Translations under genes and position numbers: made by a program
Notes under the pieces: model-generated
The model's input: the letters and a program-made list of their open reading frames with translations, nothing else
The model's database searches: none
Told to the model about the DNA's origin: nothing
Assembly: GCF_020524625.1 (NCBI RefSeq)
Contig: NZ_JAIVLL010000002.1
Span: 1 to 64,000 of the forward strand
DNA: 64,000 nt
From: Brevundimonas poindexterae
GTDB taxonomy: Bacteria > Pseudomonadota > Alphaproteobacteria > Caulobacterales > Caulobacteraceae
Direction of reading: 5' to 3'
Shown here: positions 1 through 6,444 of the stretch, piece after piece
Layout: each line of letters starts with the position of its first letter
Numbering within the stretch: the first letter of the stretch is position 1

Positions 1-212
1 GTAGCTGCGGGTGAAGCCCTGCGACACCGATTGCAGCGTCACGGTGGCGCCGGCGATCGGCGTCTGCGCCTGCGTTTCAACCGTGCCGGAGACAGCGCCC
101 TGCACCAGGTCCTGGGCCACTGCCACGGTCGGGGTCACCAGGGTCAGGGCCGGTGCAACCGCCAATGCGGCGAGCACCGTCGAGGCCAATAGTGTCGTCT
201 TTGTATGCTTCA
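1..212 (-). CDS. TonB-dependent receptor, Oar-like, N-terminal fragment (runs off the window)
   Basis: Only the first 70 or so codons are present; the gene continues past base 1. The start is ATG at 212, with a GGGAG ribosome-binding site 8 bases upstream. The N terminus is a classic signal peptide (MKHTKTT, a hydrophobic stretch rich in Leu/Ala, then AVAQ). It is followed by GAVSGTVETQAQTPIAGATVTLQS, which looks like the first strands of a carboxypeptidase-regulatory-like domain. That domain sits in front of the plug in Oar-type outer-membrane receptors. The role would be TonB-powered uptake or surface export in the outer membrane. Other secreted proteins carry the same N-terminal fold, so the receptor call is an inference. 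Confidence 0.6.
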
Positions 213-448
213 TAGTTCAGCTCCCTCTCGGGCCAGGGATGGGGATCCGATATCCGCACACCCGGCACCTCTACAGGGCAACCGGTACAGTCGAGATCGA
301 GCCCACTGAAGCGCAAACTTACTACGATACTTTCATTGGCAATTTTTATTGGTTTTTTGACACATCATTATTGTAATATATTTCATTTGTTACTTTATTT
401 CGACTTACTTACAGACACACGGGGACGCACAAGGAACGGCGTCGATTG
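213..448 (-). promoter_or_regulatory. AT-rich upstream region of the Oar-like receptor gene
   Basis: No gene. The stretch between about 300 and 410 is strikingly AT-rich for this genome, with runs of T and A on both strands. It lies directly upstream of the receptor gene that starts at 212. A promoter and upstream element are likely here, but I cannot place a -35/-10 pair with confidence. Confidence 0.35.
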
Positions 449-1156
449 CTAGTCGACCTCGATCGGGCAGTCGAAATAGTAGCCGCCGCCCCGCAGGGTG
501 CGGACGAGCTCGGGGCTGTAGCGCGACAGCTTTTTACGGAGGCGGCACAGGAGTGTGTCCGCGCTGCGCGTCCTGATCATCCGGCTATCGTAGAGTTCCT
601 CGATCATCTGCTCGCGGGTGACGACGCCCCCCCGTGCCCGGGCAAGCACCATCGCTGCCTGGACTTCTGTATTGGTCAGCGAAACCGAGCGGCCATCGGG
701 CGCGATGATGCGACGCATCGCCGGACGCAAGACCCATCCTCCGCTACCGCCCGCCGCAGCCCGCGCCTGTGTCAGATCCACGCGACGCGCGATGGCCCTC
801 AATCGGGCGATCATTTCGCGGGGATTCTGGTTCATGCCGAAGACGTCGTCCGCGCCGATTTCCAGGGCCAGAATGCGGTCGATCTCTTCCACCTCATCGC
901 AGAGGAGGACGATGGGCCGCCGCAGCCCTTCGTTCAGCACAGAGTGGATCGCGTCTCCCTGTACCGTCTGGCAGCACAGAAGATTGACCGATGCGGCGCT
1001 GCCCGCATCGATAGACGCGGCCCGCTCGCACAAGAGACCGGCCCCGAGGAAACGCTCTGCCAGTTGCTCATGGCGGGGATCAGGGGCGCGGGATACCATT
1101 TTGACCATCACCGGCGCCTGGCCGGCCTGAAAGGTGTTCGGGGTAGCGGTCTGCAT
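449..1156 (-). CDS. OmpR/PhoB-type winged-helix regulator with degenerate receiver
   Basis: About 235 aa. The C-terminal half is a clear OmpR-type winged helix: SLTNTEVQAAMVLARARGGVVTREQ, then RTRSADTLLCRLRKKLSR and LVRTLRGGGYYF. The N-terminal half keeps a receiver-like outline (RRPIVLLCDEV, LEIGADDVFG, ELIARLRA-like end) but lacks the key acidic residues. The usual DLMLP phospho-acceptor strand reads LLCCQTVQG, the early Asp pair is missing, and the conserved Lys-Pro is replaced by Met-Asn. It therefore probably acts without phosphorylation, as an orphan transcription factor. ATG at 1156 has GAGG 8 bases upstream; an upstream GTG at 1165 would overlap that site. No histidine kinase is adjacent. 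Confidence 0.8.
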   Translation of the reverse strand: MQTATPNTFQAGQAPVMVKMVSRAPDPRHEQLAERFLGAGLLCERAASIDAGSAASVNLLCCQTVQGDAIHSVLNEGLRRPIVLLCDEVEEIDRILALEIGADDVFGMNQNPREMIARLRAIARRVDLTQARAAAGGSGGWVLRPAMRRIIAPDGRSVSLTNTEVQAAMVLARARGGVVTREQMIEELYDSRMIRTRSADTLLCRLRKKLSRYSPELVRTLRGGGYYFDCPIEVD

Positions 1157-1173
1157 GTCGGGCACCTCACTTT

Positions 1174-1194
1174 GATAGTGCGGTTAGCACTATC
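1174..1194. promoter_or_regulatory. Perfect palindrome upstream of the orphan regulator (candidate operator)
   Basis: GATAGTGC - ggtta - GCACTATC, two 8-base arms around a 5-base spacer, ending 17 bases before the regulator start at 1156. Position and symmetry suit autoregulation by the dimeric winged-helix protein or an overlapping repressor. OmpR-type proteins more often bind direct repeats, so the binder is uncertain. Confidence 0.45.
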
Positions 1195-1406
1195 GTGAGA
1201 TCCATGTTTCGCAGCTCTCTTTCGGCAGACCGACAGTTCGGACACACAAGAAGGACAGTCTGCGACCAACGCAGGGCGGGGCAAGACGAACATGCGTGCA
1301 GCTTGGCAGCGGCGGCCCGCCCCTCCCTGCGAGGATCAAGGGGTCTCCGTCGGGGCGAGGCTGCCTCGCTGCCAGGTCAGCGCCGGAAGAGGGGCCGCCC
1401 GATGTG

Positions 1407-2144
1407 TCAGGCGGCGTCGCGATAGGCGTTGCGGGCCTCGACCGGTACCTGATCGTACAGCGTGGGTCCCGCGAGGCCGAGGCGCGCCCGGGCCTTGTCG
1501 AGCGGTTCGGCCAGTAGCGCCTCATAGTCGACGCCGGGCAGCCACGCTGCGCGTCGCCCCCTTTGAAAGGCCTGCAGGATCGCCCGCGCGCACGGGTGGC
1601 CGGTGCGGGCGCGCATGAACTCCAGCGCAACGCCCGCGGCGATCAGGCCAAAGCCCGTGCTGCGGGTCTGGGGATACGAAAAGGCGACGACGCAGGCTTC
1701 ACCCAGGGCGTCCGTCTGATAGCCCGTCAGCACGTGCCAGATGTCATGGACGTCCCGCAGGCGGCGCGCGTACCAGGCATAGGGATGGGCGGCGTCGATC
1801 TCGGTGTCGGCCACCTTGCGGCTCTCTTCGGCAAGCCCATAGGCCGAGAAATCCCGCTCCTCGATCAGCGCCAGATAGGCCGCCCCGACCGAGTCGGCCG
1901 GCAGGGCGCGCAGCCAGGTCTTGTCCTGGAGCCGGTCGGCCAGCTCGGCCATGCGGAAGGCCTGATCCCCGCCCTCGGGCGTGCGGAGCATCTTCAGATA
2001 TCCGCGGCGCGCAGAATCCCCGGCCAGGGCATTCATGATCTCGAAGACCTGGGCGGTGTCCTCCTTGTCGGCCAGCAGCCGCCGAAGGGCCCGGATCGCC
2101 CGGACAGGCTGGATCCGCCGCTGCCCTGCCCGCGAGACGGGCAT
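1407..2144 (-). CDS. coq4: Coq4-family protein (ubiquinone biosynthesis related)
   Basis: 245 aa. It carries the family signature HDxxH-(x)11-E: H133-D134, H137 and E149 in RDVHDIWHVLTGYQTDALGE. In eukaryotes Coq4 organises the ubiquinone-biosynthesis complex and has recently been given oxidative decarboxylation activity; bacterial homologues are less studied. The open frame runs further upstream to 2273, but that extension lies in the inserted element. Native ATG at 2144 (MPVSRAGQ) is the sensible start. It is divergent from the TetR-type gene at 5282. Without the insertion the two starts would lie about 135 bases apart, so the TetR protein is a likely regulator of coq4. The insertion 56 bases upstream of the start probably disrupts the native promoter. 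Confidence 0.85.
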   Translation of the reverse strand: MPVSRAGQRRIQPVRAIRALRRLLADKEDTAQVFEIMNALAGDSARRGYLKMLRTPEGGDQAFRMAELADRLQDKTWLRALPADSVGAAYLALIEERDFSAYGLAEESRKVADTEIDAAHPYAWYARRLRDVHDIWHVLTGYQTDALGEACVVAFSYPQTRSTGFGLIAAGVALEFMRARTGHPCARAILQAFQRGRRAAWLPGVDYEALLAEPLDKARARLGLAGPTLYDQVPVEARNAYRDAA

Positions 2145-2192
2145 GCGGGCGTTCGTGGGTCGGGTTGTGGTGGGGTCTGGCGACCCGATCGC

Positions 2193-2200
2193 GAGTGTTG
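2193..2200. repeat. Target-site duplication, left copy (GAGTGTTG)
   Basis: Eight bases immediately outside the left terminal inverted repeat, repeated exactly at 5205-5212 on the other side. An 8-9 bp duplication is usual for IS1-family transposition. Confidence 0.9.
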
Positions 2201-2220
2201 GGTAGTGTCTCAGTTTGAAA
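2201..2220 (+). repeat. Left terminal inverted repeat of the IS element
   Basis: GGTAGTGTCTCAGTTTGAAA, an exact reverse complement of 5185-5204. Confidence 0.93.
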
Positions 2221-2247
2221 ATCAGGGCGGCCCCGATAGTCGCCCGG

Positions 2248-2694
2248 TCAGAACGAAAGCAGCAGAAGTCCATCCGGACCGCTGTAGCTCATGCGGCAGT
2301 GGCGTAGCACATCGCGCCCGATAAGGCCGTCAATGCCTTGAGCTGAGAAGTCCGAGCCGAGAATGGGGAGGTTGGGAACGTAATGGACCTGCGATCCCGT
2401 CGGCCCCTGTCCGTGGACGACTAGGCCGATGTCGTAGAGTTGCTGAAAGACCGGCGTCGCACCCGTTGATGGGGTGTGGACTGGCACGGACCCGGTCGGG
2501 TCCAGTTCAAGCTTCTTGACCAAGGCCAAGTCAAGGTTGGTGCACGTCGCTCCCGTATCGACCAAAAGTGTCGCGGTCACGGGGGCGGCAATCGTCTTGT
2601 TCGCTGCCGAAAGAGCCTGCTGACGCGCTTGGCTAACCAACACGGTCACCTGGAGCAGCGGGCCAGCAGGAGTGATCAGGCAGGTTGTGTGCAT
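2248..2694 (-). CDS. Retropepsin-like aspartic protease (IS cargo)
   Basis: 148 aa with the single-domain retropepsin signature. LLVDTGATCTNL contains catalytic D46-T-G-A; a downstream hydrophobic-Gly stretch (GIDGLIGRDVLR) matches the second conserved element of the fold (ILG/LIGRD). Such proteins work as homodimers because each chain gives one Asp. No signal peptide is seen, so it is probably cytoplasmic. ATG at 2694 lies inside the end of the upstream gene (stop at 2676), so the two are translationally coupled. It lies within the IS element and has no obvious role in transposition. The substrate is unknown. Confidence 0.8.
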   Translation of the reverse strand: MHTTCLITPAGPLLQVTVLVSQARQQALSAANKTIAAPVTATLLVDTGATCTNLDLALVKKLELDPTGSVPVHTPSTGATPVFQQLYDIGLVVHGQGPTGSQVHYVPNLPILGSDFSAQGIDGLIGRDVLRHCRMSYSGPDGLLLLSF

Positions 2695-2936
2695 TGAGCC
2701 CCAAAATCACGGGTGAAATAAGCGACCGTCTCAACGGCGGCCACTTTCTTCACAAGGAATGGGGCAAGCCCTTTAGCCTGATAACCGGCGGTCAGGGCGT
2801 CACTGTAGCTGTCGTAAACGCCGAGCAGTTCGCTGCCCGCGATGAGCGCGTAACGACCCTCTTCCCCTGCCAGTTCTTTATGCAGAAGACGGTTGTAGGT
2901 TTCGAGTTCGCGTTCCAGAGCCATCAAAATCACCAT
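2676..2936 (-). CDS. Small DUF5678-like protein coupled to the retropepsin gene
   Basis: 86 aa. The core reads ELETYNRLLHKELAGEEGRYALIAG, then GVYDSYSDALTAGYQ and APFLVKKV. This resembles the DUF5678 pattern of a Glu-rich helix, YALI, yDSYeDAL and FLVKqI; I recognise it from memory only. Such small proteins are often found beside retropepsin-like genes, so the pair may work together as an adaptor and protease. The start ATG at 2936 has GGGGAGGGG 4-8 bases upstream. The 3' end overlaps the protease start by 19 bases. No catalytic motif is visible. Confidence 0.65.
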   Translation of the reverse strand: MVILMALERELETYNRLLHKELAGEEGRYALIAGSELLGVYDSYSDALTAGYQAKGLAPFLVKKVAAVETVAYFTRDFGAQCTQPA

Positions 2937-3060
2937 TGACCCCTCCCCAAGGGAAGGTCTCCCCAGTAGCGCTATATACGCTCACTTGTTCCGGTTGACG
3001 AGTGCGCCATTTACACACAGTCGGATTGCCTCACCGGAAAGAGAGTCGGTTAATGCGAAG

Positions 3061-3933
3061 CTACCGCCCCTTCTTATAAGGCCCGCGCTTGCCGGGCACC
3101 GGCTTAGCCGCGTCGATCCGCTCCACAATGTCCTCCAGAGACCAAAGGCGATCCGTGATGCCAGCGGCCATTGCCGGGGTTACGCGCAGCGTCTTGTGGA
3201 TACGGCAGAAGTTATAGAAGGCAAAATACAGGGCAAGCGCGTGGATATGGTTATCCAGCTTCTTTGAGAAGGCATTGGTCAGGCGGGTGAAGCGGCGGTT
3301 CTGCATCCGGATCGACAGGTTCATCCGCTCAACGTGCGAAGTCGAGACGTGTGCCTTGTCTGGCCTGCCCTCAACCCGGACCTTGCGGATGCCGGAAAGG
3401 GCGGCAGGGCTATACCGGCCCGGCGCAACCGTCGTCGGGCCGTAAAGCTTGACCAATTGGGCGTAATCCACATCGCCGCCGAAGGCCCCCTCTACGGCCT
3501 CCAGATAAGCCCGATGGCCGTCCGTGGTCAGTTGCACCCGGTTGGACAGGCGCGAGCGAAGGTCGTCCATAAGGCAGATAGCGGACTCGCTGCCCCTATC
3601 CCCGACGAAGTAACTGACCATCAGCTTCGTATCAGCGTCGATGGCTGTCCACGTCCACACATCGCCAGCACCCTCCGGGGCGGCTTTGGCGTTCGGGACG
3701 TTCTTCGCCTTGGCGTAGGTGAAGGACCAGATTTCGTCGCACTGGATGCGCGAGGCCTTCACGTTGCGGACCTGTTCATCGTGAAGGGCGAGGCAGGCTT
3801 CACCGGCATCGACCAGCAGCTTAGTCACCGTGTTGATCGACACGTCGGCCACCCGACTGATCGACCGCATGGACGAGCCCTCGCACAGCATGGCGAGGAT
3901 TTGGGTGCGCTTGGCGAGAGGCAGCTTGTTCAT
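3061..3933 (-). CDS. IS1-family-like DDE transposase
   Basis: 290 aa in a single frame. The N-terminal helix-turn-helix (KRTQILAMLCEGSSMRSIS... VSINTVTKLL, residues about 8-41) would bind the terminal repeats. The RNase H-like core has plausible catalytic acids at D66 (IQCDEIWSF), D138 (LTTDGHRAY) and E202 (SHVERMN), followed by the basic NRRFTR segment. ATG at 3933 starts the recognised N terminus (MNKLPLAKR); upstream in-frame codons are not conserved-looking. Unlike classic IS1 no frameshift is needed to make it. It is intact, so the flanking 20-bp repeats could still be mobilised. Confidence 0.88.
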   Translation of the reverse strand: MNKLPLAKRTQILAMLCEGSSMRSISRVADVSINTVTKLLVDAGEACLALHDEQVRNVKASRIQCDEIWSFTYAKAKNVPNAKAAPEGAGDVWTWTAIDADTKLMVSYFVGDRGSESAICLMDDLRSRLSNRVQLTTDGHRAYLEAVEGAFGGDVDYAQLVKLYGPTTVAPGRYSPAALSGIRKVRVEGRPDKAHVSTSHVERMNLSIRMQNRRFTRLTNAFSKKLDNHIHALALYFAFYNFCRIHKTLRVTPAMAAGITDRLWSLEDIVERIDAAKPVPGKRGPYKKGR

Positions 3934-4062
3934 GACGTGCACAATGCATGAACATCGGAGTCCAGTCAAGCATTTTGTTCAGTATGGAGTCGTTAACGGT
4001 TGGCTTGTGGATTTTTCGAGGCGGGCGCTTGCAACTCTGCCGGATTGCGTTAACTTAGTTGC

Positions 4063-4632
4063 GTGAAGACGACTCAAGACTTCTTGAAGGAACGCCGCGC
4101 CGAGGTGGAGCGCGCGAAACGTGCTGCTTTGGATGAGGCTGCGCGCCCGTTTGATGTCGAGCTGCAAAAGATCGACGCCGCCCTGAAGGCTGTCGGGTCA
4201 TTCACCTTGCGTAGCGATGAGCCCTCATCCGTCGGGCCAACGGACGATGCCTCGCCGAGGGCAAAAACCAAGGCCATCGGCATGACGCTCAAAGAAATGA
4301 TTATTGCCGTCCTGCGCGCCCATCGAGGCGGCATGGACGCGCTCTCTATTCTAGCGGCCATCAATGACCGCTGGGAGATCGGGCTGGCTCGCACCAGCCT
4401 GAGTCCGCAACTGTCCCGGCTAAAGGCTGAAGGCAAATTGCGGTTGGTGGGCAAGGACTGGAGCCTTGTCCAAAAAGACGAAGCCCCCGACGCTGACACG
4501 TCGGGGGCCTCTTCGGTGGGGGTAGCAGGTTCGCCGGGCGGCCGTGAGACAGTTGCACCGACGGGTTCGACCCCCGTTGCCTCCACCACACCCCTCTTCA
4601 CGCACGATCAAGAACGAAAGGAGGAACCGTGA
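4063..4632 (+). CDS. Hypothetical protein with coiled-coil N terminus and winged-helix-like middle (IS cargo)
   Basis: Up to 189 aa from GTG at 4063. Residues 1-45 are a charged helix (DFLKERRAEVERAKRAALDEAARPFDVELQKIDAAL). Residues 75-140 look like a winged helix (MTLKEMIIAVLRAHRGGMDALSILAAI... TSLSPQLSRLKAEGKLRLVGKDWSLV), which suggests DNA binding. The last 50 codons run through a hairpin (4483-4508) and a tRNA-like T-arm (4561-4588), so the true protein may end differently or the tail may be incidental. It is transcribed away from the transposase. I do not recognise a named family. Confidence 0.55.
   Translation: MKTTQDFLKERRAEVERAKRAALDEAARPFDVELQKIDAALKAVGSFTLRSDEPSSVGPTDDASPRAKTKAIGMTLKEMIIAVLRAHRGGMDALSILAAINDRWEIGLARTSLSPQLSRLKAEGKLRLVGKDWSLVQKDEAPDADTSGASSVGVAGSPGGRETVAPTGSTPVASTTPLFTHDQERKEEP
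4483..4508. repeat. Strong hairpin inside the IS element
   Basis: GCCCCCGACG - ctgaca - CGTCGGGGGC, 10-base perfect arms. It lies inside the open frame of the 189-aa cargo gene. No T-run follows, so it is not a standard terminator. It could be an RNA structural element linked to the tRNA-like segment just downstream. Confidence 0.6.
4561..4588 (+). other. tRNA/tmRNA-like 3' end (T-arm plus CCTCCACCA)
   Basis: ACGGG - TTCGACC - CCCGT forms a perfect T-stem and a 7-base T-loop. Seven bases TGCCTCC, a discriminator A and an encoded CCA follow. I could not find the matching 5' acceptor strand (GGAGGCA) or an anticodon arm upstream, so this is not a complete tRNA. It could be the acceptor end of a two-piece alphaproteobacterial tmRNA captured by the element, or a decayed remnant. 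Confidence 0.4.
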
Positions 4633-4661
4633 TTTGGCAGATCACCAGTAGAATACCGGAG

Positions 4662-4686
4662 GCCCGCCGCAAGGCGGGCTTCTTTT
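4662..4686 (+). terminator. Rho-independent terminator
   Basis: GCCCGCC - gcaa - GGCGGGC followed by TTCTTTT. It stands 30 bases after the stop of the plus-strand cargo gene (4632) and before the convergent minus-strand gene ending at 4711. Confidence 0.8.
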
Positions 4687-4710
4687 ATATGCGCCCGTTT
4701 TCGTTCGGAA

Positions 4711-4935
4711 TCAAGCTTTTGACTTCCACCGGGCCTCGGCAGCGCGCTTCGCTATCTCAACCCTTTGTTCTGAATTGAGTTTTTCTCCGCGGGCTTTTCC
4801 GCCGGACTGCCCGCCGCGCTGGCGAGCCTCATTCGCGGTGGTCTCTTCGATCTCGCCTGTGGCGATCCGACCGACCATGACCGCCGCGCCGATGGCGTCC
4901 GCTGGTCTCTTCTGTCCTTGGGGGCCTTTAGGCAT
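4711..4935 (-). CDS. Small basic KGG-type protein (IS cargo)
   Basis: 74 aa from ATG at 4935 (AGGAG 8 bases upstream). The C-terminal part is Lys/Arg/Gly-rich: RQRGGQSGGKARGEKL, then EQRVEIAKRAAEARW. This pattern is shared with small stress-related KGG-repeat and histone-H1-like proteins and with many short ORFs on mobile elements. A nucleic-acid-binding role is plausible but not shown. Its start overlaps the stop of the preceding gene (4928) by 8 bases, so the two form a coupled pair. Confidence 0.55.
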   Translation of the reverse strand: MPKGPQGQKRPADAIGAAVMVGRIATGEIEETTANEARQRGGQSGGKARGEKLNSEQRVEIAKRAAEARWKSKA

Positions 4936-5128
4936 CAGGCGTCTCCTCATGAGCCTTGGTGGCGTCGTAGGCCTCGATCAATCCGTCAAGCCTAGCGTTC
5001 TCACCTTTGATCCCGGCAATCTCAGACGCTGAGTAGGATCGACGGGTTTTGCCCTCGGCAATCTCTTCCAAGAGCCGGTGGTTGATCTCGCGCATTTCAC
5101 GCCAAGTTTGAGTCGGGTCGTGTTCCAT
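4928..5128 (-). CDS. Small hypothetical protein, helical (IS cargo)
   Basis: 66 aa from ATG at 5128 (MEHDPTQTWREM). It is charged and largely helical (REINHRLLEEIAEGKTRR... IAGIKGENARLDGLIEAYD), with no membrane segment and no recognisable motif. It is the first gene of a two-gene minus-strand unit reading in from the right end of the element. The function is unknown. Confidence 0.5.
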   Translation of the reverse strand: MEHDPTQTWREMREINHRLLEEIAEGKTRRSYSASEIAGIKGENARLDGLIEAYDATKAHEETPDA

Positions 5129-5184
5129 GCCCAGAGCATAGCGTGAGCGACCTACGCTAGCCACGCCCGTCAACGGTGGTCAGA

Positions 5185-5204
5185 TTTCAAACTGAGACAC
5201 TACC
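5185..5204 (-). repeat. Right terminal inverted repeat of the IS element
   Basis: Reverse complement of 2201-2220, 20 of 20 bases. Confidence 0.93.
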
Positions 5205-5212
5205 GAGTGTTG
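5205..5212. repeat. Target-site duplication, right copy (GAGTGTTG)
   Basis: Exact copy of 2193-2200. Confidence 0.9.
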
Positions 5213-5273
5213 CCGTCACTTGTCACCCCTTTCTGCAGAGCCTAACCGGACAGGCTAGCGATGTAGCCATAAC

Positions 5274-5287
5274 TGACATCAATGTCA
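5274..5287. promoter_or_regulatory. Palindrome over the TetR gene start (candidate TetR operator)
   Basis: TGACAT - ca - ATGTCA overlaps the start codon at 5282. TetR-family dimers bind such short palindromes and usually repress their own gene and the divergent neighbour. No second copy is visible on the coq4 side of the inserted element. Confidence 0.5.
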
Positions 5288-5902
5288 ATAAAAAACACCT
5301 CACCCGTCCGCCGCCGCCGCCGCGCGCCCGAAGAAGCCCGCCGCGAAGCCGTGGCGTCGGCGCGTGTCCTGCTGCTGGAAGGGGGGCCCACCGCAGTCAC
5401 CCTGGCCGCGGTCGCCCAGGACATCGGGGTCACGCACACCAACCTGATCCACCACTTCGGCTCTGCCGCCGGACTGCAGTCGGCCCTGATGGGCTCAATG
5501 GTCGAGGACCTGACTCGGGCGCTTGATCGCGCTGTCGCGAGGCTCCGCACGGACGAAGGGGCCCCGATGGAGCTGGTCAACGCCGTCTTTGACGCCTTCG
5601 ACGCGGGCGGAGCCGGCAAGCTGGCGGCGTGGATCGTCATGTCGGGTGACCTGTCGCATCTGGACCCGGTGAGGGCTGCGGTGCGCGGCCTGGTCGAGGC
5701 CATTCAGGAGAAGCTGGGCGACATCGACCCTGCGGACGCGCCTCAGGTCAGGGACGCCGTGCTGTTCATCGCCCTGAGCGCCTTCGGCGATGCGCTCATC
5801 GGTCCGCCCCTGCGGGGCATGCTGGACCAGGATGCCGACGCTGGCCGACGGGTGGTGGCGGGGCTGCTGGCCCAGTCTCTTCCCCGCGCCGCAAAAGGCT
5901 GA
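5282..5902 (+). CDS. TetR/AcrR-family transcriptional regulator
   Basis: 206 aa. The basic N-terminal tail is followed by a TetR helix-turn-helix at about residues 16-65 (REAVASARVLLLEGGPTAVTLAAVAQDIGVTHTNLIHHFGSAAGLQSAL). The alpha-helical ligand-binding domain follows. It is divergent from coq4, and the short native spacer suggests it controls that gene. The 3-kb element now sits between the operator and coq4. ATG at 5282 lacks a good Shine-Dalgarno, and the palindrome overlaps it, so translation may start weakly or from a leaderless message. The ligand is unknown. Confidence 0.88.
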   Translation: MSIKNTSPVRRRRRAPEEARREAVASARVLLLEGGPTAVTLAAVAQDIGVTHTNLIHHFGSAAGLQSALMGSMVEDLTRALDRAVARLRTDEGAPMELVNAVFDAFDAGGAGKLAAWIVMSGDLSHLDPVRAAVRGLVEAIQEKLGDIDPADAPQVRDAVLFIALSAFGDALIGPPLRGMLDQDADAGRRVVAGLLAQSLPRAAKG

Positions 5903-5928
5903 GCGGACGCGCGGCGCCCGGCGTCCGC
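5903..5928. terminator. Hairpin after the TetR gene
   Basis: GCGGACGC - 10-base loop - GCGTCCGC directly after the TetR stop. There is no T-run, so it may only stabilise the 3' end. Confidence 0.4.
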
Positions 5929-6092
5929 AGAATGACGTGCCCGGCCGGAACTCCCCCCGCTCTGGTTGATTAACACCACACACCCTGGCGGGCACGGCCC
6001 GCCTGTCAACGACATGTGCCCCTGAGCCGGCGCCGAAGACGGCGCCCGGTTGCCCCGCACCATGATCGACCCTCGAGATGTTCGGAGACTCC

Positions 6093-6362
6093 ATGAGCCG
6101 CGACACGCCCCTCTATCTCAACCTCGCTCCCGCCGGGGATCTGGCCGGAGAAGAAACCATCGACGACAAGGCCGACGCCATCATCCGGCACCGCCCCTAC
6201 CATGACTGGTCCGATCTCAAGCGCGCGGGTCTGGACCAGGACGCCATCGACCGCATCAAGGGCGCCGGTGCTGAACTCGGCGAGCCCGCCAGCGGCCCGA
6301 TCGTCGAGCCCGGCAGCGGCGGCAGTGGCGCCACGCCCGGCGGAAACCTCGGCAAGGCCTGA
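6093..6362 (+). CDS. Small helix-hairpin-helix-like protein
   Basis: 89 aa from ATG at 6093 (GGAG 5 bases upstream). The sequence LAGEETIDDKADAIIRHRPYHDWSDLKRAGLDQDAIDRIKGAGA has the spacing of a ComEA-type helix-hairpin-helix unit: a first helix ending in the xDxKA turn, then a second I-xxxG-A. The tail is a Gly/Ser/Pro-rich linker. There is no signal peptide, so non-specific DNA binding in the cytoplasm is plausible. The real family is uncertain. Confidence 0.6.
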   Translation: MSRDTPLYLNLAPAGDLAGEETIDDKADAIIRHRPYHDWSDLKRAGLDQDAIDRIKGAGAELGEPASGPIVEPGSGGSGATPGGNLGKA

Positions 6363-6444
6363 GGGCCGTCCCGCACTCAACTCAAACCCCAATAAAGGCG
6401 CGCCTCGTAGCAGGCGCTCCGACCTCAATTTTGAAAGGACCGCC

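Larger units (their letters stand above)
2201..5204. mobile_element. IS1-family-like insertion element with cargo genes, 3,004 bp
   Basis: Bounded by perfect 20-base inverted repeats GGTAGTGTCTCAGTTTGAAA (2201-2220; complement at 5185-5204) and an 8-bp target duplication GAGTGTTG (2193-2200, 5205-5212). The repeats start like IS1 ends (GGT-A-TG-CTC). Inside are a DDE transposase (3061-3933), a retropepsin-like protease gene, a small partner gene, a winged-helix-like protein, two small basic or charged ORFs, a strong terminator and a tRNA-like 3' end. It is about four times the length of a minimal IS1, so it is a cargo-carrying (transporter-IS-like) version. Exact repeats and duplication mean a recent insertion and probably an active element. 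Confidence 0.93.

Noticed and set aside
2145-2273. N-terminal extension of coq4 into the inserted element
   Set aside because: Residues upstream of the ATG at 2144 are encoded partly by the IS left end, so they cannot belong to the native protein.
4500-4588. Complete tRNA gene
   Set aside because: No matching 5' acceptor strand, D-arm or anticodon arm could be folded; only the 3' end fits.
4361-4611. Minus-strand ORFs with W-W-R-Q-R-G-S-N-P and similar in the element
   Set aside because: This is the well-known artefact from translating the reverse complement of a tRNA-like T-arm and CCTCCACCA end.
5946-5975. EcfG-type promoter (GGAAC ... GTT) before the HhH-like gene
   Set aside because: The spacer is about 13 bases instead of 16-17 and CGTT is missing.
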